Part shown: positions 48,488 through 55,936 of the stretch, one piece after another | Numbering within the stretch: the stretch's first letter is position 1 | Layout: each line of letters opens with the position of its first letter | Assembly (NCBI GenBank): GCA_963725655.1 | Contig: CAVRYY010000002.1 | Span: forward strand, 744,001-808,000 | DNA length: 64,000 bases | Direction of reading: 5' to 3' | Source of the DNA: CAVRXT01 sp963725655 | Lineage (GTDB): Bacteria; Acidobacteriota; Terriglobia; Acidiferrales; UBA7541 | The notes under the pieces: generated by a model | Database searches by the model: none | Told to the model about the DNA's origin: nothing | Seen by the model: the letters and a program-made list of their open reading frames with translations, nothing else | Made by a program: the position numbers and the translations under genes

Positions 48488-48516
48488 TTGACACCCTCGC
48501 GCGTTCCCACGATAAT
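48488..48516 (+). promoter_or_regulatory. sigma70-type promoter for pyrG
   Basis: A perfect TTGACA (48488-48493), a 17-bp spacer, then GATAAT (48511-48516, five of six). The pyrG GTG follows at 48558, with a GGAGGT at 48539-48544. It provides an internal promoter in the Kdo/CTP cluster. Confidence 0.65.
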
Positions 48517-48557
48517 GCGGTGTACGGTTTCTCTTCCTGGAGGTAAGTACACTGACT

Positions 48558-50222
48558 GTGGCCAAGGGCCCGAAGTATATTTTTGTAACGGGCGGCGTGG
48601 TTTCTTCCCTTGGAAAAGGCGTGGCAGCGGCGTCGGTAGGCTGTCTGCTTGAGAGTCGTGGTCTCCGGGTTACCCTCCAGAAGTGCGATCCCTACCTGAA
48701 CGTTGATCCCGGCACGATGAGTCCGTACCAGCACGGCGAGGTGTACGTCACCGACGACGGCGCGGAAACCGACCTCGACCTGGGCCACTACGAACGCTTC
48801 ACTTCCGCCAAGCTCACCCGCGAACATAACTGGACCACCGGCCGCATCTACGAATCCATCCTCTCCAAAGAGCGCCGCGGCGACTACCTGGGCAAAACCG
48901 TGCAAGTGATTCCGCACGTGACCGATGAAATCAAAGCGGCTTTCCGAAAAGTTTCTTCCGGCGTAGACGTGGTGATCGTCGAAATTGGCGGCACGGTGGG
49001 CGACATCGAATCCCTGCCGTTCCTGGAAGCCATCCGGCAGATGCGCCTTGAGCTAGGTACGGAAAACGTTGTCTTCATCCATTTGACCCTGGTTCCGTTC
49101 ATCCACACCGCCGGGGAACTGAAGACCAAGCCGACGCAGCACAGCGTTAAGGAATTGCTCAGCATCGGAATCCAGCCCGATGTTTTGCTGTGCCGCAGCG
49201 ATCGCCCGCTGGATCGCGACCTGAAAGCGAAGATCGCACTGTTCTGCAACGTCCAGGAAAACTGCGTGATCTCCGCGCCCGACGTTTCCAACATTTACGA
49301 AGTGCCGCTGGGGCTGGCTTCCGAAGGATTGGACGAGCAGATTCTGAGCCATCTGCGCATCGAAGCTCCGGCGCGCGACCTGAGCGGTTGGCTGGCGATG
49401 CTGCAAAACCTCGAGCATCCGCAGGGCGAAGTGCACATCGGGGTGGTGGGCAAGTATGTCCAACTCGAAGATGCGTACAAGAGCTTGCGCGAGGCGCTGG
49501 GCCACGGCGGCTTGGCGAATCACCATCGCGTGGTGATCGATTGGATTGAAGCGGAGGATCTGGATTCGCCGGAAGCCGCGGGGAAGGCGCTGCGCGAGGT
49601 GGACGGAATTCTGGTTCCCGGCGGATTCGGCAAGCGCGGGACCGGCGGAATGATTCATGCGATCACTTACGCGCGCGAGAACAAGGTTCCTTTCTTCGGG
49701 ATTTGTCTGGGCATGCAGTGCGCGACCATCGAATACGCGCGGCGTGCCGCGGGCGTGGAGCATGCAGACAGCACGGAATTCGATGCGTCCACACCCAATC
49801 GCGTGATCTACAAACTGCGCGAGCTTTTGGGCGTGGACGAAATGGGCGGGACCATGCGGCTGGGGTCGTGGCCGTGCAAGCTGGTGCCGGGCTCGTTGGC
49901 GGCGCGGATTTACGGATCCACCGAAATCGCCGAGCGCCACCGGCACCGCTACGAATTCAATCGCGAGTACGAGAGTGTTTTGATCAAGGCGGGATTCGCG
50001 ATTACCGGGAAAACGCCGGACGGCGTTTACGCCGAAATCATCGAGGTGCCGGGGCATCCCTGGTTCCTGGGGTGCCAGTTTCACCCGGAGTTCAAGTCGA
50101 AGCCGGTGAGCCCGCATCCGCTGTTCTCGTCCTTCATCGCGGCGAGCATTGCTCATCGCGCGCATGGGCATGCGGATCCGGTGGCGGGCCGCCGCGTGCG
50201 CGCGGTCAGCGACCCTTCGTAG
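48558..50222 (+). CDS. pyrG: CTP synthase
   Basis: The 554-residue protein has an N-terminal synthetase domain (KYIFVTGGVVSSLGKGVAAA, KCDPYLNVDPGTMSPYQHGE) and a C-terminal class I glutamine amidotransferase domain. The nucleophile Cys is in VPFFGICLGMQCATIEYARR, and the His-Glu pair in LGCQFHPEFKSKP. It converts UTP to CTP with glutamine nitrogen. GTG start. It is placed between kdsB and kdsA, a linkage common in Gram-negative bacteria. Confidence 0.96.
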   Translation: MAKGPKYIFVTGGVVSSLGKGVAAASVGCLLESRGLRVTLQKCDPYLNVDPGTMSPYQHGEVYVTDDGAETDLDLGHYERFTSAKLTREHNWTTGRIYESILSKERRGDYLGKTVQVIPHVTDEIKAAFRKVSSGVDVVIVEIGGTVGDIESLPFLEAIRQMRLELGTENVVFIHLTLVPFIHTAGELKTKPTQHSVKELLSIGIQPDVLLCRSDRPLDRDLKAKIALFCNVQENCVISAPDVSNIYEVPLGLASEGLDEQILSHLRIEAPARDLSGWLAMLQNLEHPQGEVHIGVVGKYVQLEDAYKSLREALGHGGLANHHRVVIDWIEAEDLDSPEAAGKALREVDGILVPGGFGKRGTGGMIHAITYARENKVPFFGICLGMQCATIEYARRAAGVEHADSTEFDASTPNRVIYKLRELLGVDEMGGTMRLGSWPCKLVPGSLAARIYGSTEIAERHRHRYEFNREYESVLIKAGFAITGKTPDGVYAEIIEVPGHPWFLGCQFHPEFKSKPVSPHPLFSSFIAASIAHRAHGHADPVAGRRVRAVSDPS

Positions 50223-50311
50223 TTCGGCCCTCTCCTTTACATTCAGGGATGGTTAACGCCACCGCACTGCACGATTGCAAAGCGGGGCGTTACCGCATAC
50301 GCTGATTCCGA

Positions 50312-51151
50312 ATGGTTGCCTCTCACACCTTTTCGATTCGCCACATTCCCGCCGGCGGCGGAGCTCCGCTGTTTTTCATCGCCGGGCCGTGCGTGATCGA
50401 GAGCGAAAAGCACGCCATGGGGCTGGCGGAAAAATTGGCGGAGGCGTCGCGTTCGCTGGGAATTCCGCTGATTTTCAAGGCGTCGTACGACAAGGCCAAC
50501 CGCAGTTCGCTGGAATCGTTTCGCGGGCCGGGGCTGCAGGAAGGGTTGCGCATCCTGAAGTTGATCGGCGCGCGCACCGGATTGCCCATCCTGACCGACG
50601 TGCACGAAGTTTCCCAGGTGGGGCCGGCGGCGGAAGTGTGCGACGTCATTCAGATTCCGGCGTTCCTGTGCCGGCAAACGGATTTGCTGGTGGCCGCGGC
50701 GCGGTCGGGGCGAGTGGTGAATCTGAAGAAGGGACAGTTCATGTCGCCGTGGGAAATGCGCAACAGCGCCGATAAAATTGTTTCCAGCGGCAACTCCAAG
50801 CTTTTTATTACCGAGCGCGGCAGCTCGTTCGGCTATCAGAATCTGGTGGTGGACGTGCGATCGTTTCCGATTCTTCGCGGGCTCGGGTTTCCGGTGGTGT
50901 TCGACGTCACCCATTCGGTGCAATTGCCGGGCGGGGCGGGGAAGGCCAGCGGCGGGCAGCCGGAATTTATCGAACCGCTGGCGCGTGCGGGCGTGGCTGC
51001 CGGCGTGGACGGCGTCTTTATGGAAGTGCATGAGGATCCGTCGCGCGCGCTGTCGGATGGATCGAACGCATTGGCGCTGGAAAAGTTTTCCCCGCTGGTG
51101 GAAAAGCTGAAACAGCTCGCGGCGCTGGCGCGCCACTGGGACAACGTTTGA
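50312..51151 (+). CDS. kdsA: 3-deoxy-8-phosphooctulonate synthase (Kdo-8-P synthase)
   Basis: The 279-residue enzyme contains LFFIAGPCVIESEKHAM, IFKASYDKANRSSLESFRGP, LPILTDVHEVSQV, SPWEMRNSADKI and VFDVTHSVQLPGGAGKASGG. It condenses PEP with arabinose 5-phosphate. The Asn in MRNSADK is the position that is Cys in metal-free/metal-dependent comparisons, so it looks like a non-metal type; this is inference. The next gene starts at its stop codon (TGATG). Confidence 0.95.
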   Translation: MVASHTFSIRHIPAGGGAPLFFIAGPCVIESEKHAMGLAEKLAEASRSLGIPLIFKASYDKANRSSLESFRGPGLQEGLRILKLIGARTGLPILTDVHEVSQVGPAAEVCDVIQIPAFLCRQTDLLVAAARSGRVVNLKKGQFMSPWEMRNSADKIVSSGNSKLFITERGSSFGYQNLVVDVRSFPILRGLGFPVVFDVTHSVQLPGGAGKASGGQPEFIEPLARAGVAAGVDGVFMEVHEDPSRALSDGSNALALEKFSPLVEKLKQLAALARHWDNV

Positions 51152-52110
51152 TGAGTATTGAAACCGGCAAACGCGTTCTGCGGATTGAGTCCGAAGCGAT
51201 TGCCGCGCTGATCGATCGGCTGGACGCGCGGTTTGAATCCGCGGTGGAAATGCTCTTCGCCTGCAAGGGGCGCGTGGTGGTTACCGGCCTGGGCAAGTCG
51301 GGATTGATCGGACGGAAAATCTCAGCGACGTTTGCCAGCACCGGAACGCCTTCGCTGTTCTTGCATGCGGGAGACGCGCTGCACGGGGATTTGGGGACGC
51401 TGGTGGCCGGCGATGTGCTGCTGGCGATTTCGGCGAGCGGCGAAACCGGGGAATTGGTGGAGTTGCTGGAAACGGTGAAGCGGTTGGGAATCCAGGTGAT
51501 CGCGCTGACCGCGAAGCCGCAATCTTCTCTGGGCGCGGCAAGCGACATCGTGCTGGACATCGCGGTAAAGGAAGAGGCTTGCTCGCTGAACCTTGCGCCC
51601 ACTGCATCGACCGCGGCGGCGCTGGCGATGGGCGACGCGCTGGCGATTTCGCTGCTGGATCGCCGCGGATTCGGCGAAGACGATTTTGCGGCGCTGCATC
51701 CTGCGGGGAAGCTGGGGATGAAACTCCGGCGGGTGGGTTCGCTGATGCATTCCGGCGAGAATCTGCCGAAGGTGGCGCCGGCGGCGCGCATGCCGGACGT
51801 GATTTATGAAATGAGCCGCAAGGGGCTGGGCCTGGCGGCGGTGGCCGACGAATCCGGCGCGCTGCTGGGAATCATTACGGATGGCGACTTGCGGCGGATG
51901 ATGCAGTCACGCAAGAAAGACATTTTGGATTTGACCGCGCGGGAATGCATGACCGCGAATCCAGTGACGATCTTGAGTTCGGAGCTTGCGGCCGCGGCGC
52001 TGCGGATCATGGAAGACAAGAAGATTACTGCGGTGCTGGTGGTGGATGGCCAGCGGCGGCTGGAGGGCGTGGTGCACATTCACGATCTTTGGACGCTGCA
52101 GCTTTTCTAG
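51151..52110 (+). CDS. kdsD: arabinose-5-phosphate isomerase (KpsF/GutQ family)
   Basis: The 319-residue protein has a SIS domain (about 40-180; GKGRVVVTGLGKSGLIGRKI, VLLAISASGETGELVELLE, LNLAPTASTAAALAMGDALA) and two CBS domains (about 205-315; GALLGIITDGDLRRMMQSRK, MTANPVTILSSEL). It makes arabinose 5-phosphate from ribulose 5-phosphate for KdsA. ATG 51151 overlaps the kdsA stop (TGATG). Confidence 0.94.
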   Translation: MSIETGKRVLRIESEAIAALIDRLDARFESAVEMLFACKGRVVVTGLGKSGLIGRKISATFASTGTPSLFLHAGDALHGDLGTLVAGDVLLAISASGETGELVELLETVKRLGIQVIALTAKPQSSLGAASDIVLDIAVKEEACSLNLAPTASTAAALAMGDALAISLLDRRGFGEDDFAALHPAGKLGMKLRRVGSLMHSGENLPKVAPAARMPDVIYEMSRKGLGLAAVADESGALLGIITDGDLRRMMQSRKKDILDLTARECMTANPVTILSSELAAAALRIMEDKKITAVLVVDGQRRLEGVVHIHDLWTLQLF

Positions 52111-52164
52111 GTTTTTACAGGCTTTTCTGAACGCAGTGGCGCTTTTATGGGGAGAGGAAAATAC

Positions 52165-52728
52165 ATGGCGGCAAAGAGCGAGAAATTTCCGGCGACCGTG
52201 GTGAAGCGCGCGAAGAAGATTAAGTTATTTCTGATGGATGTGGACGGCACACTCACCGAGGGCGGCGTTTGCTTGCTGGCGGTGGCCGGCGCGGGCGCGG
52301 CCGCGGAAATGAAAGTGTTCAACGCCCACGATGGCGCGGGGCTGACGCTCGCGCACATCATGGGGATCAAGACCGGGTTCATCAGCGGACGGAATTCGCT
52401 GGCGGTGGTGCAGCGCGCCAACGAAGTGCACGCGGATTACGTGTACCAGGGGCAGGCCAAGAAAATTCCCGCGTATAAGGAGTGCCTGGCGAAGTCGGGG
52501 GTGCGGGAAGATGAAGTCTGCTACCTCGGCGACGATCTGCCGGATATTCCGCTGCTCGAGCGCGTCGGCCTGGCGGTGGCGGTGGCCGACGCCACGTTCG
52601 AGACCAAGGAAGCGGCGCACTTCGTCACCCAGGCCCGCGGAGGCCGGGGCGCCGCCCGCGAAGTGGTGGAGCTAATTTTAAAGTCGCAAGGCCGCTGGAA
52701 GGAAGCCGTGCCAAAGGCGCTGGCGTAG
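52165..52728 (+). CDS. kdsC: Kdo-8-phosphate phosphatase (KdsC-like HAD hydrolase)
   Basis: The 187-residue HAD phosphatase has the nucleophile motif LFLMDVDGTLTEGGV, FNAHDGAGLTLAHIMGIKTG, ISGRNSLAVVQRANEV and the metal loop YLGDDLPDIPLLERVGLAVA. It hydrolyses Kdo 8-phosphate to Kdo. ATG 52165 is preferred over ATG 52147 because GAGAGGA lies 8 bp before it. It ends the Kdo cluster; the usual lipopolysaccharide transport genes do not follow here. Confidence 0.9.
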   Translation: MAAKSEKFPATVVKRAKKIKLFLMDVDGTLTEGGVCLLAVAGAGAAAEMKVFNAHDGAGLTLAHIMGIKTGFISGRNSLAVVQRANEVHADYVYQGQAKKIPAYKECLAKSGVREDEVCYLGDDLPDIPLLERVGLAVAVADATFETKEAAHFVTQARGGRGAAREVVELILKSQGRWKEAVPKALA

Positions 52729-52800
52729 GCGGCTCGGCCGCGCGGCAGAACGGCGACACCACAATGCGTAGGCTGAGATGGTGGGACCGGGAAGGTGGGG

Positions 52801-52974
52801 AAGGATGGATTTCAAACCACGCTCGCGCAGGCTCGCGGTCTAAGAGACATTCCGCGGGACATTGTTGCCGACATGCCCGACCGCATCATCGCTGCGACCG
52901 CATTACACCTTGGCGTTCCGCTGGTAACTCGTGATCGACGGCTGCAGGGCGCCGGAATCCAGACGATCTGGTAG
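52801..52974 (+). pseudogene. C-terminal remnant of a VapC-like PIN-domain toxin gene
   Basis: The frame closed by TAG 52972-52974 reads DIPRDIVADMPDRIIAATAL, then HLGVPLVTRDRRLQGAGIQT and IW. This is the typical last third of PIN-domain toxins: DRIIAATA with conserved Asp, LVTRD, and a terminal I(R/Q)TIW. A TGA at 52774 and absence of the N-terminal PIN motif show that the rest of the gene is lost. Confidence 0.6.
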
Positions 52975-52981
52975 CCCGCGC

Positions 52982-53206
52982 GGAGGACGCAAGAATCTTG
53001 CCGCCTCGGTGCGTCAAAGACTACTCCATCGTGGACGAGAACGAGGCGAAGCGTTCGACTTGGTTCTAACTCGATACAGCTTGGAACGTTTCCTTTATCG
53101 CCTTAGTCAATCCAGACATCGGGAGCAGTTTGTTTTGAAAGGTGCGCTACCGTTCGAACTATGGAGTTCCGGCAACGGTAACGGATCACGTAAAGATTGG
53201 CTCTAG
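52982..53206 (+). pseudogene. N-terminal remnant of an AbiEii-like nucleotidyltransferase toxin gene
   Basis: The frame reads KNLAASVRQRLLHRGRERGE, AFDLVLTRYSLERFLYRLSQ, SRHREQFVLKGALPFELW, which matches the start of AbiEii/type IV toxin proteins, where KGA-x-LF-x-LW precedes the catalytic region. After SSGNGNGSRKDWL it hits TAG 53204-53206, so the catalytic domain is absent. There is no start codon at the expected place (GGACGCAAG). It follows the VapC remnant directly. Confidence 0.6.
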
Positions 53207-53278
53207 GGCCGCCAATGCGCCAAATTCGCGAGTGAGAAAAGTTTCTGTTGCCGTTTAGCCGTGCGGAAGGTCGAACTT

Positions 53279-53352
53279 TGGAGCGGGAGAGGGGAATCGA
53301 ACCCCCATCTTCAGCTTGGGAAGCTGACGTGCTGCCACTGTACCACTCCCGC
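53279..53352 (-). tRNA. tRNA-Gly, anticodon CCC
   Basis: On the minus strand the acceptor arms GCGGGAG (53352-53346) and CTCCCGC (53289-53283) pair perfectly. The anticodon arm is TCAGC-TTCCCAA-GCTGA with CCC at 34-36. The T arm contains GGTTCGATTCC. The discriminator is T and the 3' CCA is encoded (53281-53279). Confidence 0.92.
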
Positions 53353-53667
53353 GCCTGGCTCAGCATAGTGCAGTCGGGGCTGGTTAGGCAACTGGGGCGG
53401 GGCGCCGGAAAGCGACGGCAAGATCGGTCTGATTTGCGGCAAGGCAGGCTTCCGGTTTCGGGTCGTGCTTCGCGCGAACGCGAATGTCTTGGCCGCGGTG
53501 GTTGTGCGCACCGACAGAGTGTCGGTGCCCCGCCGACCGGGCGTCGGCGCTACGCGTTTCAGCGCCCCCATGGTCGATAAGGTTTGTTGATGTCCGGCAG
53601 AGAATCTACGCGGTTATGTTGGTTGTATATGGTGAGTGTTACTTGCGCCAAGACGGCCTGCCGCAGA

Positions 53668-53767
53668 TGGAAGGAGTGGGCACCCAGAAAAGACAAGGGC
53701 GCAGAACCTTAAACCGGAAGTCAAGAACCCCACACGCAAAACCGGCGAGTGGGGCCCCCACCATCTA
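53668..53767 (-). repeat. decayed A/B-family dispersed repeat, reverse orientation
   Basis: Read on the minus strand: GGTGGGGGCCCCACTCGCCG, then TGCGTGTGGGGTTCTTGACT, then TCCGG, a CTTTTCTGGGTGCCCACTCC block. It has the same order of blocks as 16171-16295 but with mismatched stems. Confidence 0.6.
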
Positions 53768-53889
53768 GGTCAAATTCAAAACCACTGCGGTGAAGGACCT
53801 TACGGTTTGAGTTGTTACACCGCCTGGCGGTCAAATGCAGAACGCGTGCGGTGAAGGGCCTTACGGTTTGAGTTGTTACGGTACGCGGT
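53768..53889 (+). repeat. 61-bp tandem duplication
   Basis: Copy 1 (53768-53828) and copy 2 (53829-53889) both start GGTCAAAT. They share TGCGGTGAAGG-CCTTACGG and TTTGAGTTGTTAC, differing by one base in that 33-bp core and by several elsewhere. The array ends 51 bp before the DUF72 start. Confidence 0.85.
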
Positions 53890-53940
53890 GGGCGTTGATT
53901 CGTGGTGGCTGCGCCGATAGTATGGCGCTGGACTACATTT

Positions 53941-54804
53941 ATGAGCGGACCACGGATATTTTTGGGGACTTCGGCGTTTACTGCGGCGGGTTGGGCGGGG
54001 ACGTTTTATCCGGCGGGGATGAAGGCTGGCGAGTACCTTTCGTTTTATGCGGAGCATTTCGGCACGGTGGAAATCGATAGCACTTACTATGGGACGCCTA
54101 AGGCGTCGACGGTGGCGGCGTGGGCGCGAAAGACTCCTGCGAATTTTATCTTTTCGGTGAAGACGCCGCAGCTTATCACCCATGAAAGAGTGCTGGAGGG
54201 ATGCGAGGCGGAGTGGGACGAGTTCTTGGGCACGATGGATTTACTGGGCGAGAAACTTGGGCCGATCGTTTTGCAATTTCCGTTTTTCGACTCCGGCGTT
54301 TTTCGCAGCTGTGAGGATTTTCTGGCACGGCTGAAGCCGTTTCTGGAGCGGCTGCCGGCGGATCACAAGTTTGCTGTGGAGATTCGGAATAAGGAGTGGC
54401 TGGACTCGCGGCTGGCGGAAATGTTGCGCGAACATCGCGTGGCGTTGGTGCTGCAGGATCAATCGTGGATGCCGAGCGCCCAGGAGCTGGAGGCGCGATT
54501 CGATCCGATCACCGCGGACTGGACTTACATCCGCTGGCTGGGCGACCGCCAGGGAATTGAGAGGACCACAAAAGTTTGGAACCGAACGGTGGTGGATCGG
54601 CGGCCGCAGCTTCGGAGTTGGGTGGATTTCTGCGAGCGCGTCCGGTATCGCGGAATCTCGATATTCGCTTACGCCAACAATCACTATGCGGGGCATGGCC
54701 CAGCGACGATCGCACTGTTCATCGAGTTGTGGAAGGAGGCCGGGTTGCCGGAGATTCCGCAGCCGCGGCGGGAAGGTCCGGCGTCTACGCTGTTTGAGCT
54801 TTGA
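53941..54804 (+). CDS. DUF72 domain-containing protein
   Basis: The 287-residue TIM-barrel-like protein starts at ATG 53941 (MSGPRIFLGTSAFTAAGWAG). Conserved stretches: FYAEHFGTVEIDSTYYGTPK, TPANFIFSVKTPQLITHERV, LGEKLGPIVLQFPFF, FAVEIRNKEWLDSRL, TADWTYIRWLGDRQG and FAYANNHYAGHGPATIALF. DUF72 (YecE-like) proteins have no settled biochemical function. Upstream in-frame start 53902 is less likely. It appears monocistronic. Confidence 0.88.
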   Translation: MSGPRIFLGTSAFTAAGWAGTFYPAGMKAGEYLSFYAEHFGTVEIDSTYYGTPKASTVAAWARKTPANFIFSVKTPQLITHERVLEGCEAEWDEFLGTMDLLGEKLGPIVLQFPFFDSGVFRSCEDFLARLKPFLERLPADHKFAVEIRNKEWLDSRLAEMLREHRVALVLQDQSWMPSAQELEARFDPITADWTYIRWLGDRQGIERTTKVWNRTVVDRRPQLRSWVDFCERVRYRGISIFAYANNHYAGHGPATIALFIELWKEAGLPEIPQPRREGPASTLFEL

Positions 54805-54990
54805 GGCTTGGCGGCGGTTTGATTTGTGAAATGTTGGTAAACAACTGAGATCAAGTGAATCGACGGTTCGCTGCGGGGCATCGAAACGGATGGCGTTCGG
54901 TTCGGATGAGCAGTGGCGATTATCGAGTGGTCCGTTGGGGCGCCCAGGGCTGGAGTGACAACTCAATTTCAAATACATGCGGAGGAATAG

Positions 54991-55581
54991 ATGAGGCGAT
55001 GGATTTTTGCGGTTGCGATGACGGCGGCGCTGGCGGTTTCTACGCTGGCGGCGGGCGGGACTACCTGGCAGATCGATCCGGCGCATTCGAACGCGCAGTT
55101 CGTGGTGCGGCATATGGCGATATCGAACGTGCAGGGCGACTTCACGAAAATCAGCGGGACGGTGGAGTACGACGAGAAGGATGTGGCGAAATCCAGTGTG
55201 AACGCGACGATCGACGTTAGTTCGATCGATACGCGGGTGGAGCAGCGGGACAAGGATTTGAAGAGTGCGAACTGGTTCGATGCGGAGAAGTATCCGACGA
55301 TCACGTTTCATTCCAAGAAGACCTGGAAGGAAGGCGATGGGTTGAAGATATTGGGCGATTTGACCATTCATGGAGTGACCAAGGAAGCTACGCTGGACGT
55401 CACCGGGCCGTCGGCGGCGATCAAGGATCCCTGGGGCAACACCCGGCGCGGGCTTTCGGCGAGCACCAAACTGAATCGGCAGGATTTTGGGTTGGTGTTT
55501 GCGGGGAAGACCCCGGGTGGAGATTCGGTGGTGGGGGACAGCGTGGCGATCACGCTGGATGTGGAGATTACGCAGAAGTAG
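54991..55581 (+). CDS. YceI family periplasmic lipid-binding-like protein
   Basis: The 196-residue product has a signal peptide (MRRWIFAVAMTAALAVSTLA), then WQIDPAHSNAQFVVRHMAIS, FTKISGTVEYDEKDVAKSSV, IDTRVEQRDKDLKSANWFDA and the terminal LNRQDFGLVFAGKTPGG. YceI proteins form a lipocalin-like barrel that binds polyisoprenoids or amphiphiles in the periplasm. GGAGGAATAG immediately precedes the ATG. A strong terminator follows. Confidence 0.93.
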   Translation: MRRWIFAVAMTAALAVSTLAAGGTTWQIDPAHSNAQFVVRHMAISNVQGDFTKISGTVEYDEKDVAKSSVNATIDVSSIDTRVEQRDKDLKSANWFDAEKYPTITFHSKKTWKEGDGLKILGDLTIHGVTKEATLDVTGPSAAIKDPWGNTRRGLSASTKLNRQDFGLVFAGKTPGGDSVVGDSVAITLDVEITQK

Positions 55582-55620
55582 CTCAGGTCATTTTTCGACG
55601 AGCTACGACGCGACAACTTG

Positions 55621-55651
55621 GACCCGCTCCTGTGGAGCGGGTCTTTTTTTT
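55621..55651 (+). terminator. Rho-independent terminator after the YceI gene
   Basis: Perfect 10-bp stem GACCCGCTCC (55621-55630) and GGAGCGGGTC (55634-55643) with a TGT loop, followed by eight T (55644-55651). Confidence 0.92.
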
Positions 55652-55665
55652 GTGGGCGCACAGCA

Positions 55666-55718
55666 CTAACTTCCGCACCCTTAAACTACGAAGGGTGCGC
55701 CACCCACCGGCAACTTCA
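55666..55718 (+). repeat. D-family dispersed hairpin repeat
   Basis: Perfect 9-bp arms CGCACCCTT (55674-55682) and AAGGGTGCG (55691-55699), followed by CCACCCACCGGCAACTTCAG. A related copy lies at 57781-57830. Confidence 0.75.
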
Positions 55719-55768
55719 GGGGCAGCTTTTTGGCGCGTTGCGGAGGAGCCGGCAATTGAGCCAGGTCG

Positions 55769-55846
55769 AGACGCCCACCCTTCGCAAAAAGCGCGAAGAG
55801 TGGGGCACCCGGAAGAGACAAGAGCGTCAAACCGTAGAAGCGTAAA
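55769..55846 (-). repeat. A-family dispersed repeat, reverse orientation
   Basis: On the minus strand: TTACGCTTCTACGGTTTGAC, GCTCTTGTCTCTTCCGGGTG, CCCCACTCTTCGCGC, then GCGAAGGGTGGGCGTC. It is the same order as plus-strand copies. Confidence 0.75.
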
Positions 55847-55936
55847 CCCTTCCGGCTTGGCGCGGAACTCTGGACGGCTGATTGATTTCGGCGGATCACT
55901 GTGTTTAATTCACTTGGTGACGGGGCGGGAGGAAAC

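Larger units (their letters stand above)
53353..53940. other. gene-free region with repeats upstream of the DUF72 gene
   Basis: No supported gene is visible in 588 bp. It contains a short hairpin CCGACA/TGTCGG near 53508-53523, an inverted and decayed pair of B/A-family repeats (53668-53767), and a 61-bp tandem duplication (53768-53889). Confidence 0.55.

Noticed and set aside
53248..53580. 110-codon plus-strand frame
   Set aside because: Its start translates the antisense of tRNA-Gly, a common false prediction.
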